Shown here one piece after another: positions 7,256 to 17,511 of a stretch of 64,000 nt of DNA (positions within the stretch are counted from its first letter, which is position 1; every line of letters starts with the position of its first letter). The notes beneath the pieces were generated by a model, which worked only from the letters and a program-made list of their open reading frames with translations, was not told where the DNA came from and did not search any database. The DNA is from an uncultured Lachnospiraceae bacterium (lineage in GTDB: Bacteria; Bacillota; Clostridia; Lachnospirales; Lachnospiraceae), in the NCBI GenBank assembly GCA_934339365.1, contig CAKRHW010000001.1:124001-188000 (forward strand), given 5' to 3'. Position numbers and translations under genes: made by a program.

Positions 7256-9892
7256 CTACTTTCCTGCATTGACAATCGCAGCCTGTGCCGCTGCCAGTCT
7301 TGCAATCGGAACACGATATGGAGAACAGGAAATATAATTTAAGCCAACTGTATTACAAAATTCAATCGATTTCGGATCTCCTGCATGCTCTCCACACATA
7401 CCAAGTGATATATCTGCCTTGACTGCTCTTGCCTTTTCTGCTGCAATTTTAATCAGCTGTCCGACACCGTTTTGGTCTAAACTTGCAAAAGGATCTGATT
7501 CTAAGATTTTTTCTTTATAATAGGCATCTAAAAATTTACCTGCATCATCTCTTGAATAACCAAAGGTTAATTGTGTTAAATCATTTGTTCCGAATGAGAA
7601 AAAGTCTGCTTCTTCGGCAATTTCATTTGCTAACAGTGCAGCTCTTGGTGTCTCAATCATCGTTCCAATTTTATAATCCATATCGGACTCTTTCTCACGT
7701 TTAACCTTTTCTGCTGTTTTTTCCACAATCTCTTTAATAAATTTAAATTCTTTACTTTCACTGATAAATGGAATCATAATTTCCGGACGAATAAGATATC
7801 CGAACTCATCACTTACCTCAATTGCAGCTTCCATAACTGCTCTTGTCTGCATTTTTGCAATCTCCGGATATGTAACTGCAAGCCGGCATCCTCTATGTCC
7901 CATCATTGGATTGAATTCATGTAATGCATCACATTTTTCCTTTACATCATCTACAGACAGATTCATCTCTTCTGCCAAAGAACGAATTTCATCTGTCTCT
8001 GTTGGAAGGAATTCATGCAATGGAGGATCAAGAAAACGAATCGTCATTGGTTTTCCCTCTAAAACTTCATACATCTTTTTAAAGTCTTCTTTCTGGTATA
8101 CCAAAAGTTCCTCTAATGCTTCTTCCCTTTGTAACTTTCCATCTGACAAAATCATTTTCCGCATCTTAAAGATTCTGTTCTCATCAAAAAACATATGCTC
8201 TGTACGACATAATCCAATTCCCTGTGCTCCAAATCTTATCGCATTTTCTGTATCTTGTGGGGTATCCGCATTCGTTCTTACATCCAGAGTACGATATAAA
8301 TCTGCCCAGTGCATCACCCTTGCAAAATTTTCACTCATACCGGCCTGAACCGTTCGAATATCTCCGGCATAAATATTTCCATTTGACCCATTTAATGAAA
8401 TATAATCGCCCTCATGAAAAACTTTCCCGCCAATCATCAGTGTCCGGTTTTCTTCCATCACCGTCAAATCTTCGCATCCACAGACACAGCACTTTCCCAT
8501 GCCTCTTGCAACAACAGCTGCATGAGAAGTCATTCCACCACGTTTTGTCAAAATCCCCTGTGCAGCATTCATTCCTTCAATATCTTCCGGTGATGTCTCA
8601 AAACGAACTAAAATAACCCGTTCTCCCTTTCCACCAATTCCTTCACTTTTCGCATCTTCTGCAAAAAAGCAAATCTTTCCTGCTGCTGCACCCGGAGATG
8701 CCGGAAGTCCATTTCCTACAACTTCCGCCTCTTTTAAAGCCTCTTTTGAAAATGTCGGATGCAATAACTGATCGAGTGATTTTGCATCAATCCTACAGAC
8801 TGCTTCCTGTTCTGTAATTTGTCCTTCCTCTACTAAATCACACGCTATCTGTATTGCTGCAGCTGCTGTCCTTTTTCCATTCCTTGTCTGCAGAAAATAT
8901 AGCTTACCATCTTCAATCGTAAATTCCATATCCTGCATATCATGAAAATGATTTTCTAATTTTCTGGCAATCTCCATAAATTCATGATAACACTCTGGAA
9001 GTTCCTGTTCTAACTTCGAAATCGGTTGTGGAGTCCGAATTCCTGCAACAACATCTTCTCCTTGTGCATTCATCAGATACTCTCCGAAAATTCCTTTTTC
9101 ACCTGTAGACGGATTTCTTGTAAATGCTACTCCCGTTCCGGAAGTCTCTCCTTTATTTCCAAATACCATTGCCTGAATATTTACCGCTGTTCCCCACTCT
9201 CCCGGTATACCATTCATTCTGCGATAGGCAATTGCTCTTGGATTATCCCAGGAACGAAAAACTGCATAGATTGCAAAAAACAATTGTTCGATTGGATTTT
9301 GTGGAAATTCTCTGCCATCCATGCAGTCTCTGTATACCTGTTTAAATTGTTGCACTAATTCTTCTAAGTCGATTTCATTTAATTCTGTATCGGATACAAC
9401 ACCTTTTTCCTTCTTCTTAGCCTCAAGCAACTCTTCAAACCGATTCTTTGGAATCTGCATTACTACATCTGAAAACATCTGAATAAATCTGCGATAGGAA
9501 TCATATGCAAATCTTCTGTTTTTAGTCTCTGTCGCAAGTGCTTCTACTGTCTGGTCATTTAATCCCAGATTCAGTATCGTATCCATCATTCCAGGCATAG
9601 AAGTTCTAGCTCCTGAACGGACTGATACAAGCAGCGGATTCGTTCCCTCTCCAAACTTTTTTCCTGTTTCATGTTCTAGCCAGGTAAGTGCATCCATAAT
9701 CTGCGTCCGAATTTCTTCCGGTATTACATTATTACACCGATAATATTCACTACATGCTTCTGTTGTAATCGTAAAACCTTGCGGTATAGGCATTCCAAGT
9801 TGTGTCATTTCTGCAAGGTTACACCCCTTACCTCCAAGAAGTTCCCTCATTTCTGCATTTCCTTCTTTAAATAAATAGACCCATTTTGCCAT
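7256..9892 (-). CDS. ppdK: Pyruvate, phosphate dikinase
   Basis: An 878-residue enzyme interconverting pyruvate, ATP and Pi with phosphoenolpyruvate, AMP and PPi in the cytosol. In anaerobes it serves glycolysis or PEP synthesis. The N-terminal ATP-grasp part starts MAKWVYLFKEGNAEMRELLGGKGCNLAEM. The swivelling phosphohistidine is in GGMTSHAAVVARGMGK (about residue 455). The C-terminal PEP/pyruvate barrel carries the catalytic Cys in GMCGEHAGDP (about 835). Full length matches the family (about 875). No partner gene shares its transcript; prfB upstream ends 120 bp away. Confidence 0.97.
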   Translation of the reverse strand: MAKWVYLFKEGNAEMRELLGGKGCNLAEMTQLGMPIPQGFTITTEACSEYYRCNNVIPEEIRTQIMDALTWLEHETGKKFGEGTNPLLVSVRSGARTSMPGMMDTILNLGLNDQTVEALATETKNRRFAYDSYRRFIQMFSDVVMQIPKNRFEELLEAKKKEKGVVSDTELNEIDLEELVQQFKQVYRDCMDGREFPQNPIEQLFFAIYAVFRSWDNPRAIAYRRMNGIPGEWGTAVNIQAMVFGNKGETSGTGVAFTRNPSTGEKGIFGEYLMNAQGEDVVAGIRTPQPISKLEQELPECYHEFMEIARKLENHFHDMQDMEFTIEDGKLYFLQTRNGKRTAAAAIQIACDLVEEGQITEQEAVCRIDAKSLDQLLHPTFSKEALKEAEVVGNGLPASPGAAAGKICFFAEDAKSEGIGGKGERVILVRFETSPEDIEGMNAAQGILTKRGGMTSHAAVVARGMGKCCVCGCEDLTVMEENRTLMIGGKVFHEGDYISLNGSNGNIYAGDIRTVQAGMSENFARVMHWADLYRTLDVRTNADTPQDTENAIRFGAQGIGLCRTEHMFFDENRIFKMRKMILSDGKLQREEALEELLVYQKEDFKKMYEVLEGKPMTIRFLDPPLHEFLPTETDEIRSLAEEMNLSVDDVKEKCDALHEFNPMMGHRGCRLAVTYPEIAKMQTRAVMEAAIEVSDEFGYLIRPEIMIPFISESKEFKFIKEIVEKTAEKVKREKESDMDYKIGTMIETPRAALLANEIAEEADFFSFGTNDLTQLTFGYSRDDAGKFLDAYYKEKILESDPFASLDQNGVGQLIKIAAEKARAVKADISLGMCGEHAGDPKSIEFCNTVGLNYISCSPYRVPIARLAAAQAAIVNAGK

Positions 9893-10012
9893 TTCTTACA
9901 ATCCTCCTGCTCTCTTTTTCATTTCTCACAGATTTCTTATGTTGCATCTTCTAAATCCCCGGGTACAAATACTTGTGCACATAATATTACTTTTCTGTCA
10001 TCTAAAATCCTG

Positions 10013-11129
10013 TTATTTGCTTTGTCCTAATTTTTTCCATTTTAGATATGCACTGATAAACGGATCAATATTTCCATCCATAACGCTAGAAATATTTCCC
10101 ACTTCTTCATTGGTCCGGTGATCCTTTACCATAGTATATGGCTGCATAACATAAGAACGAATCTGACTTCCCCAGCCATTTTCTTTCACTTCTCCACGAA
10201 TATCATTTCTCTTTTCTTCTTCTTCCTGCTTCTTCAACAAATATAATTTTGATTTTAACATCTTCATGGCACGATCCTTATTCTGTAACTGTGACCGTTC
10301 ATTCTGACACTGTACCACAATATTCGTTGGAAGATGTGTAATTCGAATTGCTGAAGATGTCTTATTTATATGCTGTCCACCTGCTCCGCTAGAACGATAT
10401 GTATCAATTCTTATCTCATCATCCTTAATTTCTATATCAATATCTTCTTCAATTTCCGGCATCACATCACAAGAAGCAAAAGATGTCTGTCTTTTTCCTG
10501 CTGCATTAAACGGAGAAATTCGTACCAGACGGTGAACTCCTCTCTCTGATTTTAAATATCCAAATGCATTTTCTCCTGATATCTGAACTGTTACTGTTTT
10601 AAAACCAGCTTCTTCACCATCTAAATAATCTAGCAGTTCTACTTTATAGCCCTTATTTTCTGCCCATCTTGTATACATACGATACAACATGCTGACCCAG
10701 TCACAAGACTCTGTTCCTCCTGCTCCGGCATGAAGTGTTAAGATTGCATCATTGCGATCGTATTCATCTGACAGTAAGGTATCTATCTTTATCTTGTCTA
10801 ATGCCTTTGAAAATGTACGCATCTGTGTATCAATCTCTTCTAATAAGGATTCCTCTTCTTCCTCTTCGCACATCTCGATTAAAACTTCGATTTCATCATA
10901 CATCGACTGAATTTGTTCAAAGTGTTCCACTACATCTTTTAGATTTTTTACTTCCTTCATCACTTTTTGTGCATGCTCCATGTCATCCCAAAAAGTCTGT
11001 TCTTCCATCACTTTTTCTAACTGTTCTATTTTTTCTTTCTTTCCAGCCAGGTCAAAGTGAATCCCTCACTTCATTCAGGGCTGGTACTTTACTTGATAAT
11101 TCCATTTTGAATTGATCTAATTCAACCAC
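10013..11129 (-). CDS. prfB: Peptide chain release factor 2, made by programmed +1 frameshift
   Basis: RF2 terminates translation at UGA and UAA. The gene is in two frames. The first 25 codons start at GTG 11129 (MVELDQFKMEL...VRDSL) and end at an in-frame TGA (11054-11052). Shifting +1 at CTT TGA C continues as DLAGKKEKIEQLEK..., giving 371 residues. The RF2 anticodon-like SPF tripeptide occurs in VRISPF and the catalytic GGQ in SSGAGGQHINKTSS. An AGGTGAG site precedes the GTG; a TTG one codon earlier is a less likely start. The gene follows secA, a common arrangement. Confidence 0.96.
11051..11067 (-). other. RF2 autoregulatory frameshift site
   Basis: Minus-strand reading is AGG GAT TCA CTT TGA C. 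The slippery CTT, the weak TGA C stop context and an upstream purine-rich AGGGA element are the classic prfB recoding signal. RF2 shortage would increase frameshifting. Confidence 0.95.
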
Positions 11130-11160
11130 CAAACTCACCTACTTTCATATTCTTAGTGTG

Positions 11161-11187
11161 AAAAGGGCAGTACTACACTGCCCTTTT
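11161..11187 (-). terminator. Hairpin between secA and prfB
   Basis: A perfect 11-bp inverted repeat AAAAGGGCAGT / ACTGCCCTTTT. The T run on the minus strand is short (four), so partial read-through from secA into prfB is plausible. Confidence 0.65.
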
Positions 11188-11218
11188 CTTTTGTATCTCA
11201 ATCGATCTCTGTAAATGC

Positions 11219-13801
11219 CTAGACAATCTTACGTCCACAACATTGTTTGTACTTCTTACCTGATCCACATGGACATGGATCATTTGGATAAATCTTTGCA
11301 TCTTCTCTCTTCTTTGGAGCCTTTGCAAGTGTCTCATCCTTATTTGTACCTGTTGCCTGTGCAACCTGTTCTCTTTCAACCTTCTGCTCAACTCTGACAT
11401 GAAGCAATAATTTGACTGTATCTTCATAAATTCCATGAATCATCTCATCAAACATGTCGAAACCACTCATCTTATATTCGATTGCAGGATCTTTCTGACC
11501 ATAAGCCTGTAATCCGATACCCTGACGCAACTGATCCATATCATCAATATGATCCATCCATCTTCTATCAATTACTTTCAGTAAAATCACACGTTCTACT
11601 TCACGCATCTGATCTGGTTCTGGGAATTCTTCTTCTTTCTTCTGATACAGCTCTTCTGCTCTTTCATATAAGTCATCCTTAAACTGGCTCTTCTTATAAT
11701 GCTTCTGCTGTTCCTCTGTAAGCTCAAATGGCTCATATGGCTCAAATGGAACAATCGGAAGAAGAATCTGATTCAGCTCTTCTAAGTTCCATTCTTCTGG
11801 AGACTGATCATCACTGATACACATATCTACAGAATTGCTGATGACATCCTTCAGCATCTTCATGATGGAATCACGCATATTCTCTCCATCAAGAACTCTT
11901 CTTCTCTCTGCATAAATAATTTCTCTCTGCTCATTATTAACCTGATCATATTCTAACAGGTTCTTTCTGATACCAAAGTTATTATTCTCAATCTTCTTTT
12001 GTGCCTTCTCAATTGCACTTGTTAACATCTTATGTTCAATCTGCTCATCATCTGGTACTCCAAGAGAATTAAAGATAGACATTAATCTCTCTGATCCAAA
12101 TAAACGCATCAGATCATCCTCTAAAGAAAGATAAAATCTAGATTCACCAGGATCTCCCTGTCTTCCAGAACGTCCTCTTAACTGATTATCAATTCGTCTT
12201 GATTCATGACGCTCTGTACCAATTACCTTAAGACCGCCTGCCTCACGTGCTTCATCATCTAACTTAATATCCGTACCACGACCAGCCATATTGGTTGCAA
12301 TGGTAACTGCACCATGCTTACCGGCCTCAGCAATAATCTCTGCTTCAAGTTCATGATACTTTGCATTCAATACCTTATGAGGAACGCCTTCTTTATTTAA
12401 CATGCGGCTAAGTAATTCTGAAGTATCAATGGTAATGGTACCAACTAAGACTGGTTGTCCTGCTTCATGTGCTTTTTTAATTTCACGAACAACTGCATGG
12501 AACTTCTCCATCTTTGTCTTGTACACTGCATCCTGTAAATCAATTCTGGCAACTGGTTTATTCGTTGGAATTGCAACAACATCCATTCCATAAATATTTC
12601 TAAATTCCTGTTCCTCTGTTAATGCAGTACCTGTCATACCACACTTCTTATCATATTTATTAAAGAAGTTCTGTAAAGTAATCGTTGCAAGTGTCTTACT
12701 TTCTCTCTTAACTTTTACATGTTCTTTTGCTTCAATTGCCTGATGAAGACCATCTGAATATCTTCTACCTGGCATAATACGTCCGGTAAATTCATCAACG
12801 ATTAAAACTTCATCATCCTTTACTACATAATCCTTATCTCTAAACATTAAGTTATGTGCACGTAATGCCAGAATAATATTGTGCTGAATCTCTAAGTTCT
12901 CTGGATCTGCAAGGTTCTCAATATGGAAGAACTTCTCAACTTTGTGTACACCTTCTTCTGTAAGATTTACCACTTTATCCTTTTCATTAACAACAAAGTC
13001 TCCGCTCTCCTCTGTCTCTTCTCCCATCATGAAATCCATCTTGCTTAATTCTTTCGCTTCACCACGTGTTAACTGTTTTGCAAGAATATCGCAGGCTTCA
13101 TAAAGCTTTGTAGACTTATCACTCTGTCCTGAAATAATAAGAGGTGTTCTTGCTTCATCAATTAAAACAGAATCGACCTCATCGATAATCGCAAAGTGTA
13201 AATCTCTTTGAACTAAATCTTCCTTATAAATGACCATGTTGTCTCTTAAGTAATCAAAACCTAGTTCATTATTCGTAATATAAGTAATATCACAGTTATA
13301 CGCTTCCTTACGCTCTTCCGGAGTCATGGAATTCAAAACACATCCTACTGTTAATCCTAAGAATCTATGTACCTGACCCATCCACTCAGCATCACGATGA
13401 GCAAGGTAATCATTTACAGTAACGACATGAACTCCCTTACCCTCTAATGCATTCAGATATGCCGGAAGCAAACAGGTCTGTGTCTTACCTTCACCAGTCT
13501 TCATCTCTGCGATACGTCCCTGATGTAAAATAATACCACCCATTAACTGTACCCGGTAATGCTCTGTATGAAGTACTCTCTTTGCAGCTTCTCTTACAAC
13601 AGCATAAGCCTCAGGAAGTAAATCATCTAATGTCTCTCCCTTAGACAAGCGTTCTTTAAATTCCTCTGTCTTGTCTCTTAACTGCTCATCAGATAACTGC
13701 CCCATAGCCTCACGATAGGATTCTATCTTATTTACAATTGGAACAATACGCTTAATCTCTCTATCACTATGTGTTCCAAACACTTTGTTCATTAATCCCA
13801 T
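11219..13801 (-). CDS. secA: Preprotein translocase ATPase SecA
   Basis: An 860-residue ATPase that drives secretory proteins through SecYEG at the membrane. The start MGLMNKVFGTHSDREIKRI is typical. Walker A is in MKTGEGKTQ (about 105). The DEAD-type box is IIDEVDSVLIDEARTPLIISG (about 205). Helicase motif VI is QLRGRSGRQGDPG. The C-terminus is a zinc-binding SEC-C motif CPCGSGKKYKQCC. The start has GGAG about 9 nt upstream. Full length, with nothing missing. Confidence 0.98.
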   Translation of the reverse strand: MGLMNKVFGTHSDREIKRIVPIVNKIESYREAMGQLSDEQLRDKTEEFKERLSKGETLDDLLPEAYAVVREAAKRVLHTEHYRVQLMGGIILHQGRIAEMKTGEGKTQTCLLPAYLNALEGKGVHVVTVNDYLAHRDAEWMGQVHRFLGLTVGCVLNSMTPEERKEAYNCDITYITNNELGFDYLRDNMVIYKEDLVQRDLHFAIIDEVDSVLIDEARTPLIISGQSDKSTKLYEACDILAKQLTRGEAKELSKMDFMMGEETEESGDFVVNEKDKVVNLTEEGVHKVEKFFHIENLADPENLEIQHNIILALRAHNLMFRDKDYVVKDDEVLIVDEFTGRIMPGRRYSDGLHQAIEAKEHVKVKRESKTLATITLQNFFNKYDKKCGMTGTALTEEQEFRNIYGMDVVAIPTNKPVARIDLQDAVYKTKMEKFHAVVREIKKAHEAGQPVLVGTITIDTSELLSRMLNKEGVPHKVLNAKYHELEAEIIAEAGKHGAVTIATNMAGRGTDIKLDDEAREAGGLKVIGTERHESRRIDNQLRGRSGRQGDPGESRFYLSLEDDLMRLFGSERLMSIFNSLGVPDDEQIEHKMLTSAIEKAQKKIENNNFGIRKNLLEYDQVNNEQREIIYAERRRVLDGENMRDSIMKMLKDVISNSVDMCISDDQSPEEWNLEELNQILLPIVPFEPYEPFELTEEQQKHYKKSQFKDDLYERAEELYQKKEEEFPEPDQMREVERVILLKVIDRRWMDHIDDMDQLRQGIGLQAYGQKDPAIEYKMSGFDMFDEMIHGIYEDTVKLLLHVRVEQKVEREQVAQATGTNKDETLAKAPKKREDAKIYPNDPCPCGSGKKYKQCCGRKIV

Positions 13802-13925
13802 TTACTTATTCTCCTATGAAATATAATTATTTACCTTATTGACTGATGTCATTTCGGTATTGTTTTCCTTCTATGTTCTGCACAATTAGAGCCTAAATGA
13901 CCACTAACTATGCTTTCAAATAGAT

Positions 13926-13954
13926 ATTCTATCATTTTCCTTCACATTATTCAA
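13926..13954 (-). promoter_or_regulatory. Putative secA promoter
   Basis: Minus-strand TTGAAT and TAGAAT are 17 bp apart, about 125 bp before the secA start. The remainder of the 384-bp gap between hpf and secA (13802-14185) is AT-rich and shows only the hairpin at 14058-14098. Confidence 0.4.
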
Positions 13955-14057
13955 TATATTTTTTATTGAAACCTTTCTTCCATGTTCAAAATCCGCTAAC
14001 ATTTCTTAACACTTTCTTATTTTTTTATCAAATTATACTGAATTGCGAATAGCACGA

Positions 14058-14098
14058 AAGAAGAGACACCGTCTCGATACCTAACAGTGTCTCTTCTT
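14058..14098 (-). terminator. Terminator hairpin downstream of hpf
   Basis: A perfect 12-bp inverted repeat AAGAAGAGACAC / GTGTCTCTTCTT about 90 bp past the hpf stop. The T run is weak on both strands. Confidence 0.6.
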
Positions 14099-14185
14099 AT
14101 AATTGTTCATCCTATAAGTTGTTAAAATTCAAATCTATTCTTGATTCTGTCAATCTATAGAAATCACTTAAAAGGAAGCATCTTC

Positions 14186-14713
14186 CTAGAATTCAGGTTC
14201 AATTAATCCGTATGTATTGTTCTTTCTCTTATATACGACATTCACTTCATTCGTCTCTGAGTTACGGAATACATAGAAATTATGTCCTAAAAGCTCCATC
14301 TGGATGCAGGCTTCTTCTGGATCCATTGGCTTAATTGCAAACTTCTTTGTTCTGATAATGCTGATTGCATCATCTTCTTCATAATCACTATCCATATATT
14401 CCACTGTAAAATTATCTCCAGAATGCTTCTTATCGATAATCTTATTCTTGTATCTTCTTAACTGTCTCTCAATAATTTCTTCTACTAAGTCAATTGATAC
14501 ATACATATCACTGCTTGTCTCTTCGGCACGAATAACCTTTCCTTTCACTGGAATTGTTATCTCTATCTTCTGTCTGTCCTTCTCTACGCTAAGAGTCACA
14601 TGAACCTCTGTATCCGGTGTAAAGTATCTCTCTAGCTTGCCAATCTTCTCATAAATGGCTGATTTTAATCCCTCTGTTACTTCGATATTTCTCCCTGTAA
14701 TTACATAACGCAT
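14186..14713 (-). CDS. hpf: Long-form ribosome hibernation promoting factor
   Basis: A 175-residue protein that binds idle ribosomes and promotes 100S dimers in stationary phase. The N-terminal HPF/RaiA domain is MRYVITGRNIEVTEGLKSAI onward. The C-terminal dimerisation domain contains IIRTKKFAIKPMDPEEACIQMELLGHNFYVFRN. I chose the ATG at 14713, which has AAAAGGAG 9 nt upstream; a further 28 in-frame codons upstream do not resemble the family. It is monocistronic. Confidence 0.96.
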   Translation of the reverse strand: MRYVITGRNIEVTEGLKSAIYEKIGKLERYFTPDTEVHVTLSVEKDRQKIEITIPVKGKVIRAEETSSDMYVSIDLVEEIIERQLRRYKNKIIDKKHSGDNFTVEYMDSDYEEDDAISIIRTKKFAIKPMDPEEACIQMELLGHNFYVFRNSETNEVNVVYKRKNNTYGLIEPEF

Positions 14714-14863
14714 GATGTCCAACTCCTTTTCATTAAAGTACAGGTAAAACTTATATATCTGCCATAAGTTTCTTAACCTAGTTCTATTATACCACATTGT
14801 TGAATTATTTCAACCTAATAATCGTTTTATTATTGATTTTAAACAAATATTTTTTCAGAGCAG

Positions 14864-14899
14864 AAAAAAACTGCTATATCAAACGATACAACAGTTTTT
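14864..14899 (-). terminator. Terminator of the NlpC/P60 gene
   Basis: Minus-strand AAAAACTG ... CAGTTTTTTT, with a T run, about 36 bp past the stop codon. Confidence 0.7.
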
Positions 14900-14934
14900 C
14901 TCATTTTACTTATTTCAAAAGAGTCATCTTATTA

Positions 14935-16425
14935 TTACTGAATAATTCTTCTTGCACAAATTGGTGTACTTCCATAATACATGCTTGAAATAATAATACC
15001 TGTAGAAGGTGTACTTGCATGAATAATCTGTCCACCACCAATATATAATGCAACATGTCCATTATAGCAAATTAAATCACCCGGCTGTACAGCATTCAGT
15101 GGTACGGAAACACCATTGCTTCTCTGTGCAGCTGATGAACGGTTTAACGAATATCCGAAGTGAGCATAGACAGACATTGTAAATCCTGAACAGTCTGTAC
15201 CATTCGTCAAACTAGATCCACCATATACGTATGGATTACCTAAAAATCTCTTTGCATATGCTACAACAGCTACTCCTGATACAGAAGAACTTCCCTGATC
15301 TAAAGAATCATCTGCAATCTGCTGTAATGTTGTTGTCTGAGGAGTTGTAATCTTCTGTGTAGCCTTTTGTGTTGCTCTCTGTGTAATCTTCTGAGTCTCC
15401 TGCTGAACATACTGCTGTACAGTTGTTGGCTGTGTTACCTGCTCATAATCATTCTGATTATCCTGTGCAACCTGCTGCTCTTCCTGTACCTGTGCCTGTG
15501 TTGGCTGCTGCTGTTGTTCATCCTGCTGAGTTGCTTCAATAGAAGCTGCTTCTGCACTCTGGCTTGCTGCAACTGACTCGGAAATTGATTCAGCTTCTTC
15601 TCTCTGTTTTCTCTCTTGTTCCTTCTGGATCTGTCTCTCTTCTTTTAATGTAACAGCCTTATCAAGACATGCTCTGATGTCCACATACTTCATGGAAATC
15701 CATCCTTCTGTGTCATCATCAAGAGCTACCTTCGCCCATTCCTTCGTCTTATCAACAACTGCATACTTCTCTCCATTTGCAATCATTGTTAAGATTTTAG
15801 AATTCGTTGATTTTTTCTTTCTTACATATAAGCCTTCTACGTTACATCTTGCTAAAACATATCCATTATTGAAAGCATATTCTTCTGCGTCTGTACCAGT
15901 CAGAAAATAATCAGCCTTTGTGTAACCGATTACATTACCTGACTGAATCTTGTACCATCCATCGACTCTGTCAATAATCTTGGCACTGCAGTTACCATAA
16001 ATATGACCAACAACCTTGCTCTCTGTATTCGGCTTCTTTCTAATATTTACATATGTATCCACCTTAGCGATTGCAAGATTCTTGAAATATGCTTCTCTCT
16101 TTTTCTCGTATTTTGCTTTCTTCTCTGTCTTCTTTGTCTCTTCTGTCTTCGCAGGAGTAAGCATATCTAAAATCTCATTCTGTGAATCATCTGTCTTAGA
16201 ATAGTATTGGTCTAATAAAACTGATATACCTGCTGCCGCATATTCTGTAGTCTCTTCTTCAGCACGAGCAGCTTTCTCTAATGCTTCCGCCGTATCTGTT
16301 GGCTTAGCAATCTCAGTGCTCTGCTGTGTTGGATTCTCTTCTGCTAATGCGCAGATTGCACTATTTCCTGCTACAATACCTCCGGCAAGTCCTAATGCAA
16401 TTGCTTTCGTAAATCTGGTTTTCAT
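14935..16425 (-). CDS. Secreted SH3b-NlpC/P60 peptidoglycan endopeptidase
   Basis: A 496-residue wall hydrolase expected to cut stem-peptide bonds outside the cell. It has a signal peptide (MKTRFTKAIALGLAGG...), then two bacterial SH3 domains beginning near VDTYVNIRKKP and VEGLYVRKKKS. A long Glu/Gln-rich linker (about 265-380) follows, and a C-terminal NlpC/P60 domain. The catalytic Cys is in GTDCSGF, the His in GHVALYIGGG, and a further conserved His in IIHAS. I chose the ATG at 16425 (GGAGG about 10 nt upstream) over the one nine codons earlier. Confidence 0.93.
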   Translation of the reverse strand: MKTRFTKAIALGLAGGIVAGNSAICALAEENPTQQSTEIAKPTDTAEALEKAARAEEETTEYAAAGISVLLDQYYSKTDDSQNEILDMLTPAKTEETKKTEKKAKYEKKREAYFKNLAIAKVDTYVNIRKKPNTESKVVGHIYGNCSAKIIDRVDGWYKIQSGNVIGYTKADYFLTGTDAEEYAFNNGYVLARCNVEGLYVRKKKSTNSKILTMIANGEKYAVVDKTKEWAKVALDDDTEGWISMKYVDIRACLDKAVTLKEERQIQKEQERKQREEAESISESVAASQSAEAASIEATQQDEQQQQPTQAQVQEEQQVAQDNQNDYEQVTQPTTVQQYVQQETQKITQRATQKATQKITTPQTTTLQQIADDSLDQGSSSVSGVAVVAYAKRFLGNPYVYGGSSLTNGTDCSGFTMSVYAHFGYSLNRSSAAQRSNGVSVPLNAVQPGDLICYNGHVALYIGGGQIIHASTPSTGIIISSMYYGSTPICARRIIQ

Positions 16426-16482
16426 CAAAACAAAACCTCCATTGAACTTCAAATTAATTATTACAAAAATGTTACTTTCTAG

Positions 16483-16546
16483 AGTATATCAATTTATACT
16501 CTGAATGTCAACAATTTATTTTCTGTTTTGTAATAATTTAGTAACA
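16483..16546 (-). promoter_or_regulatory. NlpC/P60 promoter with palindrome and WalR-like box
   Basis: Minus-strand TTGACA (16511-16506) and TATACT (16488-16483) are exactly 17 bp apart. The spacer and -10 contain a perfect palindrome AGAGTATA-6-TATACTCT (16481-16502). Upstream of the -35, TGTTAC-N5-TATTAC (16546-16530) resembles the WalR consensus TGTWAH-N5-TGTWAH with one mismatch. The remaining DNA up to 16770 shows no gene. Confidence 0.6.
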
Positions 16547-16770
16547 TTTCGAACAGTTCTGCAATCGAAGAAGGAAATTTTTCCTCCTAAAACCGTTCTT
16601 TTGACTTTTCTTTTTTGCTCACAACTTTTATAATACTTTATTTCTGTGAAATCTTTGTGTATCTTTTCTTCTTCCCTTTTTTATGATACTATTATTTACA
16701 TGGGAGTTTACAATCAGCTCTATACTGAAAGGCAGTCATTTTTGTCTGTTGAAACGAAAGGATTCTTATT

Positions 16771-17511
16771 ATGAAAATAGAAACAATTTTAATTACTGGT
16801 GCATCTCGTGGAATCGGATGTGGCATTGCATGTTATCTGGCGAAACACATGCCTGGCAGATATCATTTTCTTCTTACCTGTCATACAAGAATGAATAAAT
16901 TACAGAAAATTCAGCAGGAAATCATTTCTTATGGAAATCAATGTGAAATTTTTACCTGCGATGTTGAAGACGTAACAGATATAAACCAGCTTTGGGATTC
17001 GATTCACACCAAAGGATATTCTGTAGATATTTTAATTAATAATGCCGGAATCAGTATCGTCGGACTCTTTCAGGATACCTCAGCAGATGACTGGAATCAT
17101 ATCATTCATACAAACCTGTCCTCTGTCTTTTTTATGTCTAAACAGGCGGTTCCTGATATGATTCAGCAAAAATATGGACGTATCATTAATATTTCTTCCG
17201 TCTGGGGAAATGTAGGGGCATCCTGTGAAGTTGCTTATTCTACAACCAAAGGTGGAATCAATGCTTTCACCAAGGCACTTGGAAAAGAATTAGCACCTAG
17301 TAATATTTCAGTAAATGCAATTGCCTGTGGGGCAGTTGACACAGAAATGAACCGATTTCTGTCTGCAAACGACCGTCTCTCCTTAGAAGAAGAAATTCCT
17401 TATGGACGCTTTTGTCTCCCCGAAGAAGTCGGGCAATGTGTTGCATCTCTTTTAACGGCACCAGTCTATTTAACAAGCCAGATTATCACATTAGACGGAG
17501 GATGGATTTAA
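16771..17511 (+). CDS. Short-chain dehydrogenase/reductase (FabG/YmfI-like)
   Basis: A 246-residue classical SDR. The nucleotide-binding TGASRGIG is at residues 9-16 and NNAG near 90. The active site is Ser in NISSVWG, and Tyr and Lys in YSTTKGG. The C-terminal LTSQIITLDGGWI is typical of the FabG-like branch. It stands alone and not in a fatty-acid operon. Possible roles are 3-oxoacyl-ACP reductase or the EF-P 5-aminopentanone reductase YmfI type; the sequence does not decide. The start has AAAGGA about 8 nt upstream. The 3' end overlaps the convergent dus gene by 4 bp. Confidence 0.85.
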   Translation: MKIETILITGASRGIGCGIACYLAKHMPGRYHFLLTCHTRMNKLQKIQQEIISYGNQCEIFTCDVEDVTDINQLWDSIHTKGYSVDILINNAGISIVGLFQDTSADDWNHIIHTNLSSVFFMSKQAVPDMIQQKYGRIINISSVWGNVGASCEVAYSTTKGGINAFTKALGKELAPSNISVNAIACGAVDTEMNRFLSANDRLSLEEEIPYGRFCLPEEVGQCVASLLTAPVYLTSQIITLDGGWI

